The notes under the pieces are model-generated. The model saw only the letters and a program-made list of their open reading frames with translations. It was not told where the DNA came from and made no database searches. Made by a program: the position numbers and the translations under genes. Source: an uncultured Lachnospiraceae bacterium (GTDB lineage: Bacteria; Bacillota; Clostridia; Lachnospirales; Lachnospiraceae). Taken from it: 64,000 nt of DNA. Below, one piece after another: positions 52,221-61,469 of this stretch. The stretch covers positions 1 to 64,000 of the forward strand of contig CAJUIO010000004.1 of assembly GCA_910586025.1 (NCBI GenBank), in the 5' to 3' direction. The stretch's first letter is position 1. Every line of letters starts with the position of its first letter.

Positions 52221-53408
52221 ATGGAGGTATTATTTAGGGAAAAACAGACGATCTCACCGCAGGAGGTGGAGGATGCCCTGCGCTTCGGCGCACAGCAGGT
52301 GGTTCGCAATCTGCCGGAATTTACGGACAAGTTCCAGAAGGCTTACAGCGAGGGGAATTTTTACCGGCCCACGCCGAATGAAGACTGGACCACGGGCTTT
52401 TGGACGGGGGAGATCTGGCTTGCCTATGAGTATGCCAGAGATAAGATGAAATCGGAGGCGGAGAGCCTTAAGCATGCGGGGGAGATCCAGGTGCAGAGCT
52501 TTCTGGAGAGGATTGACAATAAGCTCGGGGTGGATCACCACGATATGGGATTTCTCTATTCACCCTCCTGTGTGGCGGCCTACAAGCTGACGGGGAACAG
52601 GAAGGGAAGAGAGGCGGCCATTAAGGCGGCGGACCAGCTGATTACGAGATATCATCCGGTGGGAGAATTTATTCAGGCATGGGGACCGATGAATGCGCCT
52701 GAAAACTACAGGCTGATTATCGACTGCCTGTTGAATCTGCCTTTGCTCTACTGGGCCTCTGACGAGACCGGGGATGATAAATACAGGGAAATAGCCGAGA
52801 AGCACATACATACCGCAATCAAAAATGTGATACGGGAAGACTACTCCACCTGGCACACCTTTTTCTTTAACATGGAGACCGGAGAGCCGGATCACGGCGC
52901 AACCTGCCAGGGATACAGGGACGGCTCTGCATGGGCCAGAGGACAGGCGTGGGGAATCTATGGCTGCGCCCTTGCCTACAAGTACACAGGCAGAAAAGAA
53001 TATATCGAGATATTCAAGCATGTGACACAGTATTTCCTGGAGCATCTGCCAAAGGACATGGTTCCCTTCTGGGATCTGGAATTCACGGACGGGGACGATC
53101 AGCCAAGAGATTCCTCCTCCTCATCCATAGCGGCCTGCGGCATGCTGGAAATGATCAAATACATGGAGAAGGAAGAAGCTCAAATCTATAAGAGGTATGC
53201 GGAGCAGCTGCTCAAATCCCTCTATGATAATTATGCGGTGAAGGATCCTGAAATCTCTAACGGCCTTGTGCTCCACAGCACCTACTCCAACCATTCGCCC
53301 TATAATACCTGCAATCACTGCGGAGTGGACGAATGCAATTCCTGGGGCGACTATTTTTACATGGAGGCGCTCACGAGGCTCAGTAAGGACTGGGTATTAT
53401 ACTGGTAA
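52221..53408 (+). CDS. Unsaturated glucuronyl hydrolase, GH88
   Basis: A 395-residue cytosolic (alpha/alpha)6-barrel enzyme that hydrates the 4,5-unsaturated uronic acid at the end of lyase-made oligosaccharides. The two catalytic aspartates are Asp108 in HHDMGFLYSPSC and Asp168 in RLIIDCLLNLPLLYW. GYRDGSAWARGQAWGIYG and NTCNHCGVDECNSWGDYFY are typical of GH88. The length is normal. It is divergent from the heparinase-like lyase and is followed after 27 bases by a sugar-binding-like protein. Hyaluronan, chondroitin or heparan fragments are possible substrates; the window does not decide. Confidence 0.93.
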   Translation: MEVLFREKQTISPQEVEDALRFGAQQVVRNLPEFTDKFQKAYSEGNFYRPTPNEDWTTGFWTGEIWLAYEYARDKMKSEAESLKHAGEIQVQSFLERIDNKLGVDHHDMGFLYSPSCVAAYKLTGNRKGREAAIKAADQLITRYHPVGEFIQAWGPMNAPENYRLIIDCLLNLPLLYWASDETGDDKYREIAEKHIHTAIKNVIREDYSTWHTFFFNMETGEPDHGATCQGYRDGSAWARGQAWGIYGCALAYKYTGRKEYIEIFKHVTQYFLEHLPKDMVPFWDLEFTDGDDQPRDSSSSSIAACGMLEMIKYMEKEEAQIYKRYAEQLLKSLYDNYAVKDPEISNGLVLHSTYSNHSPYNTCNHCGVDECNSWGDYFYMEALTRLSKDWVLYW

Positions 53409-53435
53409 AGACAGAAAGGGTTAAAGGGTAGAAAA

Positions 53436-54236
53436 ATGACGACTTTATCGCTAAAGGTTTTGGATAAAAACGGAAACACAATCTGTGTCGGCAGCGGGGA
53501 GGACTTTGTGGGTCTTGTCTGTACGGCGCAGTATGGCGAGGGAGACAGGATCGTGCTGGAAACCTCTCAGAAGAACATCCATCTGTGGATCCAGGTGGAT
53601 GATGCGCTGGGGCCGGCCTTCTGCTATCTGACAGACAACTTCTCCTTTGAGATTCCTTTTGGAGAAAAAAGGATCAGCTACTCCCCCAAGGTATTTTCCG
53701 GAAACAGACATTATCTGTACGCAAGGTGCGCAAGAGAGGATGAGATCCATGCTTACAGAAATCTTGCGCTGAACGTGTGTGACCAGCACGGGGACACTCA
53801 CTGCTATCCCCATGCCTATGCCAATGTGGAGACCAGGGGAGAGGCGGTGTTTGCCGCAAGAAACGCTATTGACGGTGTCTGTGAGAATCGTTCCCACGGG
53901 GAATGGCCCTATGAGTCCTGGGGGATCAACCGGCGGGAGGATGCGGAGATGACCGTGGATTTCGGGCGGGAGGTGGAAGCGGACAGGATCGTGATGTACA
54001 CAAGGGCTGATTTTCCTCATGACAGCTGGTGGAAGCAGGTGAGGCTTTCCTTCTCAGACGGAACCTCGCTGGAATGGAATCTGGAAAAGAGTGCGCTTCC
54101 CCATGTTCTTCCCATCGAGAAGAAAAAAATAACCTGGATAAGGCTCAGCCATCTGATCAAGGCGGACGACCCTTCGCCTTTTCCGGCTCTGAGCCAGATT
54201 GAAGTATATGGAACGGTGTGCGGCGGGGAGGACTGA
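53436..54236 (+). CDS. Discoidin-like carbohydrate-associated protein
   Basis: A 266-residue soluble protein without signal peptide. The N-terminal half has a beta-sandwich character. The C-terminal half (about 130-262) has the pattern of an F5/8-type C (discoidin) domain: NVETRGEAVFAARNAIDG, then AEMTVDFGREVEADRIVMYT, and SQIEVYG at the end. The absence of a secretion signal argues for an intracellular glycan-binding or accessory role beside GH88. It is eight bases or fewer from the rhamnose mutarotase gene, so they are co-transcribed. No catalytic motif is visible. Confidence 0.7.
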   Translation: MTTLSLKVLDKNGNTICVGSGEDFVGLVCTAQYGEGDRIVLETSQKNIHLWIQVDDALGPAFCYLTDNFSFEIPFGEKRISYSPKVFSGNRHYLYARCAREDEIHAYRNLALNVCDQHGDTHCYPHAYANVETRGEAVFAARNAIDGVCENRSHGEWPYESWGINRREDAEMTVDFGREVEADRIVMYTRADFPHDSWWKQVRLSFSDGTSLEWNLEKSALPHVLPIEKKKITWIRLSHLIKADDPSPFPALSQIEVYGTVCGGED

Positions 54237-54238
54237 AT

Positions 54239-54550
54239 ATGATCAAGGGATTTAAGATGAAGCTGTTTCCGGGAATGGAACAGGAGTATGAACGACGCCA
54301 TAATCTTCTCTGGGACGAGATGAAGGATATGATCCACGAGTACGGCGGGAGCAACTACACGATTTTTCTGGATAAGGAGACGGGTGTACTGTTCGGATAT
54401 CTGGAGGTAGAGGATGAGGAGCGCTGGGATCAGAGCGCAGATACGCAGATCTGCCGGAAATGGTGGGACTATATGGCGGATATCATGGAAACCAACCCGG
54501 ACAACAGCCCTGTGAGCATTGATCTGAAAAAGGTGTTCCACCTGGATTAA
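54239..54550 (+). CDS. rhaM: L-rhamnose mutarotase
   Basis: A 103-residue protein of the RhaM/DUF718 ferredoxin-like fold, started at the ATG at 54239 behind GGGGAGG. Motifs are KMKLFPGMEQEYERRHN, HEYGGSNYTIFLDKETG and the final KVFHLD. The family interconverts alpha and beta anomers of L-rhamnose and related 6-deoxy sugars. Its presence in this operon hints that the polymer being used contains rhamnose or a similar sugar, as in rhamnogalacturonan- or ulvan-like glycans. No rhaA, rhaB or rhaD is encoded here. Confidence 0.9.
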   Translation: MIKGFKMKLFPGMEQEYERRHNLLWDEMKDMIHEYGGSNYTIFLDKETGVLFGYLEVEDEERWDQSADTQICRKWWDYMADIMETNPDNSPVSIDLKKVFHLD

Positions 54551-54565
54551 GAGAAGGGAAGGGCG

Positions 54566-55504
54566 TTGAGAGAAATATATAAGATGAGTGCGGAGAGTCT
54601 GCCCAGTATACATTTCGTGGATGATGCGGCGATCGTCTCGCCCTTTGTCCACAGGAAGCGTAAGGCTCTGGAATATATCATGTATATTATTAAGGCCGGG
54701 GAGATGTACCTTGCGGAGGATGACATCCCGATCACGCTGCGCGAGGGGGATATCTGCATTCTGGATAAGGACAGGACGCATGTTGGGATACGTGCGTCTG
54801 TCTGCGATTACACGTATATTCATTTTATGCATAAGGATCTGCGGCTGCTTAAGGAAAAGGATGAGGAGAAGGTTCGGGAGCTGCTTTTGAGCTACCGCCG
54901 CTCCTCCCTTGGCAGCGACATTTTTTCTTATGACAAGTGTGAAGGCAACATAATTTATCTGCCAAAGCTCTGGCATGCGGGGAACATGGCGGTAAGGCTC
55001 AGAATCGAGGAGCTGGCGCAGAAGGCAAGGCAGGAAACCTACAATCCCCTTGAAAATCACAAGGTTATGTGCGGCTGTTATATTCAGCAGCTGTTCATGG
55101 AGATCAGCAGGGGCTTTCTGAATGAAGAAAAGGAAGTCGCGGGCGTGAGCAGACCGGGCTATCAGGACAAGATCGGCAGGGTGGTGGAATGGCTTAACCG
55201 GAATTTTGACAGCGAGATCACGGGCACGGTTCTGGAAAAAGAGTTTGAATACAATTTTGACTATATGAACCGGACGTTTAAAAAGGTCATGGGACAGACC
55301 ATTTTTCAGTACCTGACCCACATCAGGATCGACCATGCCAAGATGCTTATCCTGAATACCTCCATGAAGATGAGCGAGGTGGGGAGAAGAGTCGGCTTTC
55401 CGGACGAGTATTATTTCAGCAGAGTGTTCAAAAAAGCCGTGGGTGTGTCTCCGGGAGCCTATGCGGGAAACTGCCGTCAGACGGAGAGATGGAATCATTC
55501 ATAA
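54566..55504 (+). CDS. AraC-family transcription regulator
   Basis: A 312-residue regulator. An N-terminal cupin-like domain (IKAGEMYLAEDDIPITLREG, DRTHVGIRASVCDYTYIHF) is followed by a double HTH at the C terminus (VLEKEFEYNFDYMNRTFKKV, VGRRVGFPDEYYFSRVFKKA). A TTG at 54566 with GAAGGGAAGGG before it is preferred; an ATG at 54584 is possible. As the last gene of the GH88 operon it probably activates that operon and the divergent lyase gene in response to an unsaturated or free sugar. Confidence 0.9.
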   Translation: MREIYKMSAESLPSIHFVDDAAIVSPFVHRKRKALEYIMYIIKAGEMYLAEDDIPITLREGDICILDKDRTHVGIRASVCDYTYIHFMHKDLRLLKEKDEEKVRELLLSYRRSSLGSDIFSYDKCEGNIIYLPKLWHAGNMAVRLRIEELAQKARQETYNPLENHKVMCGCYIQQLFMEISRGFLNEEKEVAGVSRPGYQDKIGRVVEWLNRNFDSEITGTVLEKEFEYNFDYMNRTFKKVMGQTIFQYLTHIRIDHAKMLILNTSMKMSEVGRRVGFPDEYYFSRVFKKAVGVSPGAYAGNCRQTERWNHS

Positions 55505-55539
55505 AGTCGTTTTTGGATAAATCAAGTCTATATTTTCCA

Positions 55540-55568
55540 TTGCTTTTATCCTCCCGTTTTCTTATAAC
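55540..55568 (+). promoter_or_regulatory. Promoter of the GH2 gene
   Basis: TTGCTT (55540-55545), 17-base spacer, TATAAC (55563-55568), about 30 bases before the start codon at 55599. Confidence 0.55.
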
Positions 55569-55598
55569 TTAATTATGAGAAAACAGGAGGGATTTTTT

Positions 55599-58052
55599 AT
55601 GAATACAGTAATAAAGGAATTAAAGGAGAACTGGCGTTTTCACCTGGGAGAATGTGAGGAGGCATGGTACAAGGGCTATGATGACAGCAGCTGGAGGAAG
55701 GTCATGCTTCCCCATGACTGGTCTGTTGAGATGCCTTTTTCCAAGACTTACTCCAGCGGAACCGGATATCTGGCCGGGGGAATCGGCTGGTACAGGGGCC
55801 GTTTCTGGCTGCCGGAGGCTCTCCGGGGCAAAAAGGTCCGCCTGGTATTTGACGGTGTATACAAAAACAGTCAGGTATTCTGCAACAGCTATTATCTGGG
55901 GAAGCGGCCAAACGGCTACACTGCTTTTTCCTATGACATCAGTGATTTTGTTTCCTTTGGCGAGACCGAAAATGAAATAAGCGTAAAGGTCGTTCACACG
56001 GACCTTGCGGATTCCCGGTGGTTTACCGGAAGCGGAATCACCAGAAAGGTGTCTCTTGTGATAGAGGAGCCGGTTCATCCTGCGGAATACGGATGCACGT
56101 TCTTCACCAGGAAAATAGACAGTGGGGATTCGGAAATCCGTGCGGAGGTGGAAATAGAGCAGGAGGCGGTTAATACTGGTGATGAAAAGGTACGGCTGCG
56201 GATAAAGTCTCTTTTGATAGACAGAGAGGGTAATGAGGCGGCTGTACTGGAAGGGGAGAGAGAGCTTGCCGCAGGAGAAACCGCAAAAATACCGCTTTGC
56301 GGGGAAGTGAGAAAAGCATCCCTCTGGTCGCCGGATGATCCATATCTGTACAGGATGCAGACGTGGTATCAGGTGAACGGGGGAGAGGAATATCTGGTTC
56401 ATGAGGAGAAGACAGGCATCCGGACCATAGAGTTTCGTCCGGAAGAAGGCTTTTTCCTGAACGGGGTATCCACGAAGATGAAGGGTGTCTGTGTCCATCA
56501 TGACGGCGGCTGTCTGGGGGCGGCCATGAAACCCGAAATCTGGCAGCGCAGGCTCATGCTCCTGAAGGACTGCGGCTGCAATGCCATAAGGTGCAGCCAC
56601 AACCCGCATATGCCGGAGCTCTACGCATTATGCGACGCTTTGGGCTTCCTGATGATGGACGAGGCCTTTGACGAGTGGGAGAATCCCAAAAACAAATGGT
56701 CCACGGGACATAATGTCTATCCGCCCAGACATCAGGGCTATTATGAGGATTTCCCGGAATGGCATGACAAGGATCTCAGGGCGATGGTGAGAAGAGACAG
56801 GAATCATCCTTCCGTGATTCTGTGGAGTATCGGGAATGAGATTGACTATCCCAATGATCCCTACTGTCATCCCATGTTTGAGACAATGACAGGAAATAAT
56901 GACGCAAATAAGCCGGAGGCGGAGCGGCGGTACGATTCGGATAAGCCGAATATGGAGAGACTTTCACGCATAGCCGCCCGTCTTACGGAGATCGTAAGGC
57001 AGGAGGACGGGTCCAGGCCCGTGACGCTTGCGGCAGCGTTCCCGGAGCTCTCTTCCAGGCTGGGCTTTCTGGATACTCTGGATGTGGTTGGATATAATTA
57101 TAAAGAGCATTTATATGAGGAGGATCACAGGCGCTTTCCGGACAAGACCTTCCTGGGGAGCGAGAACAGTCACAGCTATGATGCCTGGCGTGCGGTCACG
57201 GATCACTCTTACATCTGCGGACAGTTCTTGTGGACGGGAATTGATTATCTGGGAGAGGCGGGAGGATGGCCGGTACACGGTTCTCCGGCAGGAATCCTTA
57301 CAACAGCCGGCTTCGTGAAACCGGAATATTATAGAAGGAAATCCTTCTGGAAGGAGGAGACAACCGTACAGCTTGCCACCAGAGAGGAAGACGGAAGACG
57401 GGAAAGCTGGCTTCCCATGAGCTACAGCTGGAATTATGCGCCCGGTACCAGGGTTCTGGTAAAGTGTTATGCGAATCTGACCGAGGGAGGCTTCGTATCT
57501 CTGCTGTGCAATGGAAGGGAAATCGGGAGGAAAACAGCTTATCAATCCGACGGGGCTTTTCTCTTCCATATGGATTTTGAGCCCGGTGAGCTGGAGGCAC
57601 GGTGTCATACCAAAGAGGGAGAGGTTACAGGAAGAAGCAGCCTGTACACGACGGGCTCCGCGGAGCATTTATCCTGCTGTTTGTGGCAGGAGGCGGACAC
57701 GTTGTCCGGACTGGACTGGGAGGAGGTCTCCGGACGGGCCGGTTATCTGTATCAGATCCTTATCACGCTTAAGGATGCTCAGGACAGGAAGGTAGTGTGG
57801 GATGACAGAGAGGTCAAGGTTCAGATACAGGGAGCGGGCAGACTTGCCGGAATTGACAGCGGAAATCTGGCGGACGTGACACCTTTTTCCACGGAATGCC
57901 GAAGAACATGCGGAGGAAATCTTGTGGCCTATGTACAGAGAACCGGGCAGGGAAGCATACAGGTATCCATGGAGCTTATGAGTGAGGTGGCTGAGGAAGA
58001 GTGCAGGAATATGGGAAGCAGGTATGAGATTCAAATATCACCCATTTCTTGA
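55599..58052 (+). CDS. Glycoside hydrolase family 2 (beta-galactosidase/beta-glucuronidase type)
   Basis: An 817-residue enzyme without signal peptide. The start is the ATG at 55599, eight bases after AGGAGG; the ATG at 55575 precedes that site. The order is the GH2 sugar-binding sandwich (WYRGRFWLPEALRGKKVRLV), the immunoglobulin-like domain, the TIM barrel and C-terminal beta domains. The catalytic acid/base is the Glu of VILWSIGNEIDYP (about 414) and the nucleophile the Glu in FLGSENSH (about 521). GH2 covers galactosidase, glucuronidase and others, and the exact sugar is not settled. The stop codon overlaps the promoter of the LacI gene. Confidence 0.9.
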   Translation: MNTVIKELKENWRFHLGECEEAWYKGYDDSSWRKVMLPHDWSVEMPFSKTYSSGTGYLAGGIGWYRGRFWLPEALRGKKVRLVFDGVYKNSQVFCNSYYLGKRPNGYTAFSYDISDFVSFGETENEISVKVVHTDLADSRWFTGSGITRKVSLVIEEPVHPAEYGCTFFTRKIDSGDSEIRAEVEIEQEAVNTGDEKVRLRIKSLLIDREGNEAAVLEGERELAAGETAKIPLCGEVRKASLWSPDDPYLYRMQTWYQVNGGEEYLVHEEKTGIRTIEFRPEEGFFLNGVSTKMKGVCVHHDGGCLGAAMKPEIWQRRLMLLKDCGCNAIRCSHNPHMPELYALCDALGFLMMDEAFDEWENPKNKWSTGHNVYPPRHQGYYEDFPEWHDKDLRAMVRRDRNHPSVILWSIGNEIDYPNDPYCHPMFETMTGNNDANKPEAERRYDSDKPNMERLSRIAARLTEIVRQEDGSRPVTLAAAFPELSSRLGFLDTLDVVGYNYKEHLYEEDHRRFPDKTFLGSENSHSYDAWRAVTDHSYICGQFLWTGIDYLGEAGGWPVHGSPAGILTTAGFVKPEYYRRKSFWKEETTVQLATREEDGRRESWLPMSYSWNYAPGTRVLVKCYANLTEGGFVSLLCNGREIGRKTAYQSDGAFLFHMDFEPGELEARCHTKEGEVTGRSSLYTTGSAEHLSCCLWQEADTLSGLDWEEVSGRAGYLYQILITLKDAQDRKVVWDDREVKVQIQGAGRLAGIDSGNLADVTPFSTECRRTCGGNLVAYVQRTGQGSIQVSMELMSEVAEEECRNMGSRYEIQISPIS

Positions 58053-58077
58053 CAGAAGTAATATTTTTCCCTATGAT
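58049..58077 (+). promoter_or_regulatory. Promoter of the LacI-family gene
   Basis: TTGACA (58049-58054), 17-base spacer, TATGAT (58072-58077). The -35 box includes the TGA stop of the GH2 gene. Confidence 0.8.
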
Positions 58078-58112
58078 ATGATTGTGAAATTAAATTTAGC
58101 GGAGTATGGGTT

Positions 58113-59168
58113 ATGCAAAAATCATCGGAAAATAAGGTGATCACCATATACGACATTGCAAAAGAGGCGGGGGTTTCTGCTGCGACAGTATCCAGAGTAC
58201 TTACGAATAATGCAAATGTCCGAAAGGAAAAAAAAGACAAGGTACAAAATCTGATAGACAAGTACAATTTTAAGCCCAATGCCATGGCAAGAGGCCTCTC
58301 TGACACCAAGAGCCGTGTCATCGGGATCGTGGCGGCAGATGTGCGCAATCCCTATTATGCGGAGGTTTTCGTGGCCTGTGAGAATGCGGCAAGGGAGGCG
58401 GGCTATTCGGTTCTTCTTTGTAACTCTCAGGGAATAACGCAGTGGGAAAGTCAGCAGCTTGCCATGCTGCAGGAGCAGCGGGTGGATGCGGTGATCCAGC
58501 TTGGCGGGCGGGCCGATGACCTGGTTTCCGATCAGGAATACGTGGAGAAGGTCAATCAGATGATCGCAAATATACCGCTGGTGGTAACCGGCAAGCTGGA
58601 TGATACACAGTGCTATCAGGTTCAGATTGATGCGGAAAAGGCGGCAGAGCTTCTTCTTGAGCACCTCCTGTCTCTTGGACACAGGAGGATTGCGCTTGTG
58701 GGAGGCAGACAGAGTGTTGCGTCCACTTATGTGAAGCACCGGAAATATATGGAGCTTTTGCAGAAATATCAGATTGAGTACCGGCAGGAGTATATGGTGG
58801 ACGGCGATTATGACTATGAGACAGGATATGTGGGAATGAACCGTCTTGCAGGTCTTTCGAATAGGCCCACCGCCGTGGTGGCCATCAATGATTCTGCGGC
58901 GGCGGGAGTGATGCGGAGTGCGGTGGATCACGGATTTGGAATTCCACAGGATATTTCTGTTGTCAGTTATGACAATACGTCGCTGACGGAGCTTCTTACT
59001 CCTAAGCTGACCAGCGTGGATTATGATTATGAGGCTCTCGGCAGGAGGCTGGTGGAAACGGCAATCGCTGCGGTTAAGAAGGATAATATTCCTCTGTGCC
59101 AGAGAATAACGCCGACTCTCATAGTGAGGGAGAGCAGCGCAAAGGTGCCTGAGGCGAAAGAACGGTAA
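58113..59168 (+). CDS. LacI-family transcription regulator
   Basis: A 351-residue repressor with the N-terminal LacI helix-turn-helix TIYDIAKEAGVSAATVSRVL and hinge, then a periplasmic-binding-protein-like sugar domain (VIGIVAADVRNPYYAEVF, HLLSLGHRRIALVGG, VVAINDSAAAGVM, ISVVSYDNTSLTELLTPKLT). It has its own promoter. Candidate targets are the GH2 gene and the operators at 61447 and 61507 ahead of the sugar ABC transporter. The inducer is not predictable. A 13-bp hairpin follows the stop. Confidence 0.95.
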   Translation: MQKSSENKVITIYDIAKEAGVSAATVSRVLTNNANVRKEKKDKVQNLIDKYNFKPNAMARGLSDTKSRVIGIVAADVRNPYYAEVFVACENAAREAGYSVLLCNSQGITQWESQQLAMLQEQRVDAVIQLGGRADDLVSDQEYVEKVNQMIANIPLVVTGKLDDTQCYQVQIDAEKAAELLLEHLLSLGHRRIALVGGRQSVASTYVKHRKYMELLQKYQIEYRQEYMVDGDYDYETGYVGMNRLAGLSNRPTAVVAINDSAAAGVMRSAVDHGFGIPQDISVVSYDNTSLTELLTPKLTSVDYDYEALGRRLVETAIAAVKKDNIPLCQRITPTLIVRESSAKVPEAKER

Positions 59169-59180
59169 ATCATGGTAATG

Positions 59181-59210
59181 TCAACAGCAGCAGGTCTCTG
59201 CTGCTGTTGA
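59181..59210. terminator. Strong hairpin between the LacI and pepF genes
   Basis: A perfect 13-bp stem (TCAACAGCAGCAG/CTGCTGCTGTTGA) with a 4-base loop, 12 bases after the LacI stop. Neither side has a real T-tract, so it may stabilise or partly terminate the message. Confidence 0.45.
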
Positions 59211-59238
59211 TTATGAAAACAGGAAGGAGATTTTCGTA

Positions 59239-61056
59239 ATGGCGGAAGAATTGAGAGACAGAAAGGATGTTCCCCGGGAGCTCACATGGGATTTGTCCGG
59301 AATTTATGCAACGCAGGAGGATATGCTCCGGGATGCGGACAAAATGGAGAAGCTGGCGCAGGAGATTGTCGAAAGGTTTAAGGGAAAGCTGAATACGGCA
59401 AAAGCCATGGAAGAGTGCGTTACCATGTACAGGCAGGTATTCGAGCTCATGATGCTGACAGGAAGCTATTGCGACCTGGCGGTATCCGTGGACTATTATG
59501 ACAACCAGAACCAGGAGCGTCTCGGGAGGATAGGACGATTGATCGCAAAGATTCAAAGCAGTCTGAGCTTTGTGAAGAGCGAAATCATGGAACAGGATGA
59601 GGAGACGATCCGGGAGGCTGCACGGATCAGCGACGGAAATAAATATTTCTTTATGGATTTACTGCGCGATAAGCCCCACCGGCTCCATCCGGAGGCCGAG
59701 AGGGTTCTGCTGGCTCTCGGACAGAGCCTGAATAATGCGCCTTATGAGATCTACAACATCACCAAGCTTGCGGATATGAAATTTGAGCCCTTTCAGGCAG
59801 AAGGAAAGGAATATCCTCTGGGCTACACGCTGTTTGAGGATGACTATGAGTACGAGCCCGATACTGAAGTGCGCCGCAACGCCTTCGAGGCTTTCTCAAA
59901 AAAGATCAGAGAATATGAGAATGTGACGGCAACCGCCTACAATACCCAGGTGCAGACAGAAAAAGTCATGGCTGCGCTCCGGGGCTTTGACTCCGTGTTT
60001 GATCATCTGCTTTTTGGGCAGAAGGTAGACAGAGAGCTCTATAATCGCCAGATCGACGTGATTATGGAAAGGCTGGCACCCCATATGAGAAAATATGCAA
60101 AGCTGCTTCAGACAGTACACGGGCTGGACAAAATGACCTTTGCGGATCTGAAGCTGCCCGTGGATCCGGAATACGCTCCTGAGATCACGATTGAGGCTTC
60201 AAGGGAATATATCGAGAAGGGGCTTTCCATCCTTGGGGAGGATTATGTGGAAATGGTACGCACTGCCTACGAGGAGAGATGGGTGGACTTTGCGCAGAAT
60301 AAGGGCAAGTCCACGGGGGGCTTCTGTGCCAGTCCGTATGGGAAAAACTCTTATATTCTGATGACCTGGAACAACAAGATGTCAGACGTGTTTACTCTTG
60401 CTCACGAGCTGGGCCACGCAGGACATTTCAAGGCCTGCAACAGTGCGCAGTCCGTTTTTGACACGGATGTTTCCACTTATTTCGTGGAAGCTCCCTCCAC
60501 GATGAACGAACTGCTCATGGCACATTACCTGTTAAAGACCAGTGACGACACCCGCTTCCGGCGGTGGGTGCTGGCCTGCATGATCGGAAATACGTACTAT
60601 CATAATTTTGTGACGCATCTTTTGGAGGCTGCCTATCAGCGGGAGGTATATAAGCTGGTGGACGAGGGCGGCAGCGTTCAGGCGGAGACGTTAAGCGGTA
60701 TCATGCGCGGCGTTCTTCAGAAATTCTGGGGAGATGCGGTGGAGATAAAAGAGGGTGCGGAGCTGACATGGATGCGCCAGCCCCATTATTATATGGGACT
60801 GTATTCCTATACCTACAGCGCAGGCCTTACCATAGCGACACAGATGTGTAAACGCATTGAGCAGGAGGGCGCGTCGGCTGTGGAGGACTGGAAGAAAGTC
60901 CTGTCTGCCGGAAGCACCCTGCCTCCCGTGGAGCTTGCGGCGCTTGCGGGTATTGATGTTACTACGGATGCGCCCCTCTTAGACACGATTGAGACGATCG
61001 GCGGCATGATCGACGAGATCTGTGAACTCACAAGGGAGCTTGGTCCGAACCGCTAA
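59239..61056 (+). CDS. pepF: Oligoendopeptidase F
   Basis: A 605-residue cytosolic M3B metallopeptidase that cuts short peptides. The zinc site is LAHELGHAGHF (HExxH at about 388-392), followed by the downstream Glu in STYFVEAPSTMNELLM. The N-terminal stretch LTWDLSGIYATQEDM and the late HYYMGLYSYTYSAGLTIATQ are typical of PepF. The length is normal. CAGGAAGGAG precedes the ATG. It seems unrelated to the sugar genes on either side. Confidence 0.95.
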   Translation: MAEELRDRKDVPRELTWDLSGIYATQEDMLRDADKMEKLAQEIVERFKGKLNTAKAMEECVTMYRQVFELMMLTGSYCDLAVSVDYYDNQNQERLGRIGRLIAKIQSSLSFVKSEIMEQDEETIREAARISDGNKYFFMDLLRDKPHRLHPEAERVLLALGQSLNNAPYEIYNITKLADMKFEPFQAEGKEYPLGYTLFEDDYEYEPDTEVRRNAFEAFSKKIREYENVTATAYNTQVQTEKVMAALRGFDSVFDHLLFGQKVDRELYNRQIDVIMERLAPHMRKYAKLLQTVHGLDKMTFADLKLPVDPEYAPEITIEASREYIEKGLSILGEDYVEMVRTAYEERWVDFAQNKGKSTGGFCASPYGKNSYILMTWNNKMSDVFTLAHELGHAGHFKACNSAQSVFDTDVSTYFVEAPSTMNELLMAHYLLKTSDDTRFRRWVLACMIGNTYYHNFVTHLLEAAYQREVYKLVDEGGSVQAETLSGIMRGVLQKFWGDAVEIKEGAELTWMRQPHYYMGLYSYTYSAGLTIATQMCKRIEQEGASAVEDWKKVLSAGSTLPPVELAALAGIDVTTDAPLLDTIETIGGMIDEICELTRELGPNR

Positions 61057-61192
61057 GAGAAGCAAGCTGGGTGCGGAGCCTGTCGATTTCATCCATCTGC
61101 TTCCGGATGATTTCATCCCTCTGCGCCAGAGCTGCCCGGTGATCGATGCCGTAGCTTCTGTCTTCTTCGGTTGCGATAACGATGGGAAAATT
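61028..61192 (-). pseudogene. C-terminal remnant of a convergent gene (uncertain)
   Basis: An open minus-strand frame of 54 codons without start codon, overlapping the end of pepF by 29 bases. It reads PIVIATEEDRSYGIDHRAAL, then QRDEIIRKQMDEIDRLRTQL: natural-looking sequence with an amphipathic helical end and plausible codon use. A TAA stops the frame on its upstream side. It looks like the tail of a lost protein, but I do not recognise the family. Confidence 0.35.
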
Positions 61193-61317
61193 TTAAAGAG
61201 TTGTAAGAATTTGATGTGAACTAAACTCCTGTAAAACACTTATATCACCATGAATAACAAAATTCAATAAAAATTTAAGTAAAAAAGTGTAGAAAATTAA
61301 CTTTTTCAGGAATTAAG

Positions 61318-61386
61318 GACGCTTTCAGGAAACGAAAAGCACGGCAGATACCATGCTTTTCGAATTTTTCTGGGAGCGTCTTTTTT
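61318..61386 (+). terminator. Strong rho-independent terminator
   Basis: Outer stem GACGCT/AGCGTC, an imperfect middle (CAGGAAA against TTTTTCTG) and an inner stem CGAAAAGCA/TGCTTTTCG with a 12-base loop, followed by TTTTTT. It lies 262 bases after pepF and isolates the sugar transporter operon from upstream transcription. The stretch 61193-61317 shows only AT-rich sequence. Confidence 0.8.
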
Positions 61387-61446
61387 GCCTTTTATATGTA
61401 ATTATAAACAAAATAAAATGAAGAAAGTAGTGCATTATTAACAAAA

Positions 61447-61460
61447 TGCAACCGGTTTCG
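61447..61460. promoter_or_regulatory. LacI/CcpA-type operator, copy 1
   Basis: TGCAACCGGTTTCG, a 14-base dyad centred on CG, ten bases upstream of the -35 box at 61470. It differs from copy 2 only in the last base. Confidence 0.75.
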
Positions 61461-61469
61461 GAAATGGTA

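Noticed and set aside
54017..55498. A 493-codon minus-strand frame
   Set aside because: It crosses the complement of three real genes (discoidin-like, rhaM, AraC) and has no recognisable domain.
61318..61386. Possible riboswitch
   Set aside because: The fold is a single long hairpin with a T-tract and lies before, not after, the promoter at 61470. It is read as a terminator.
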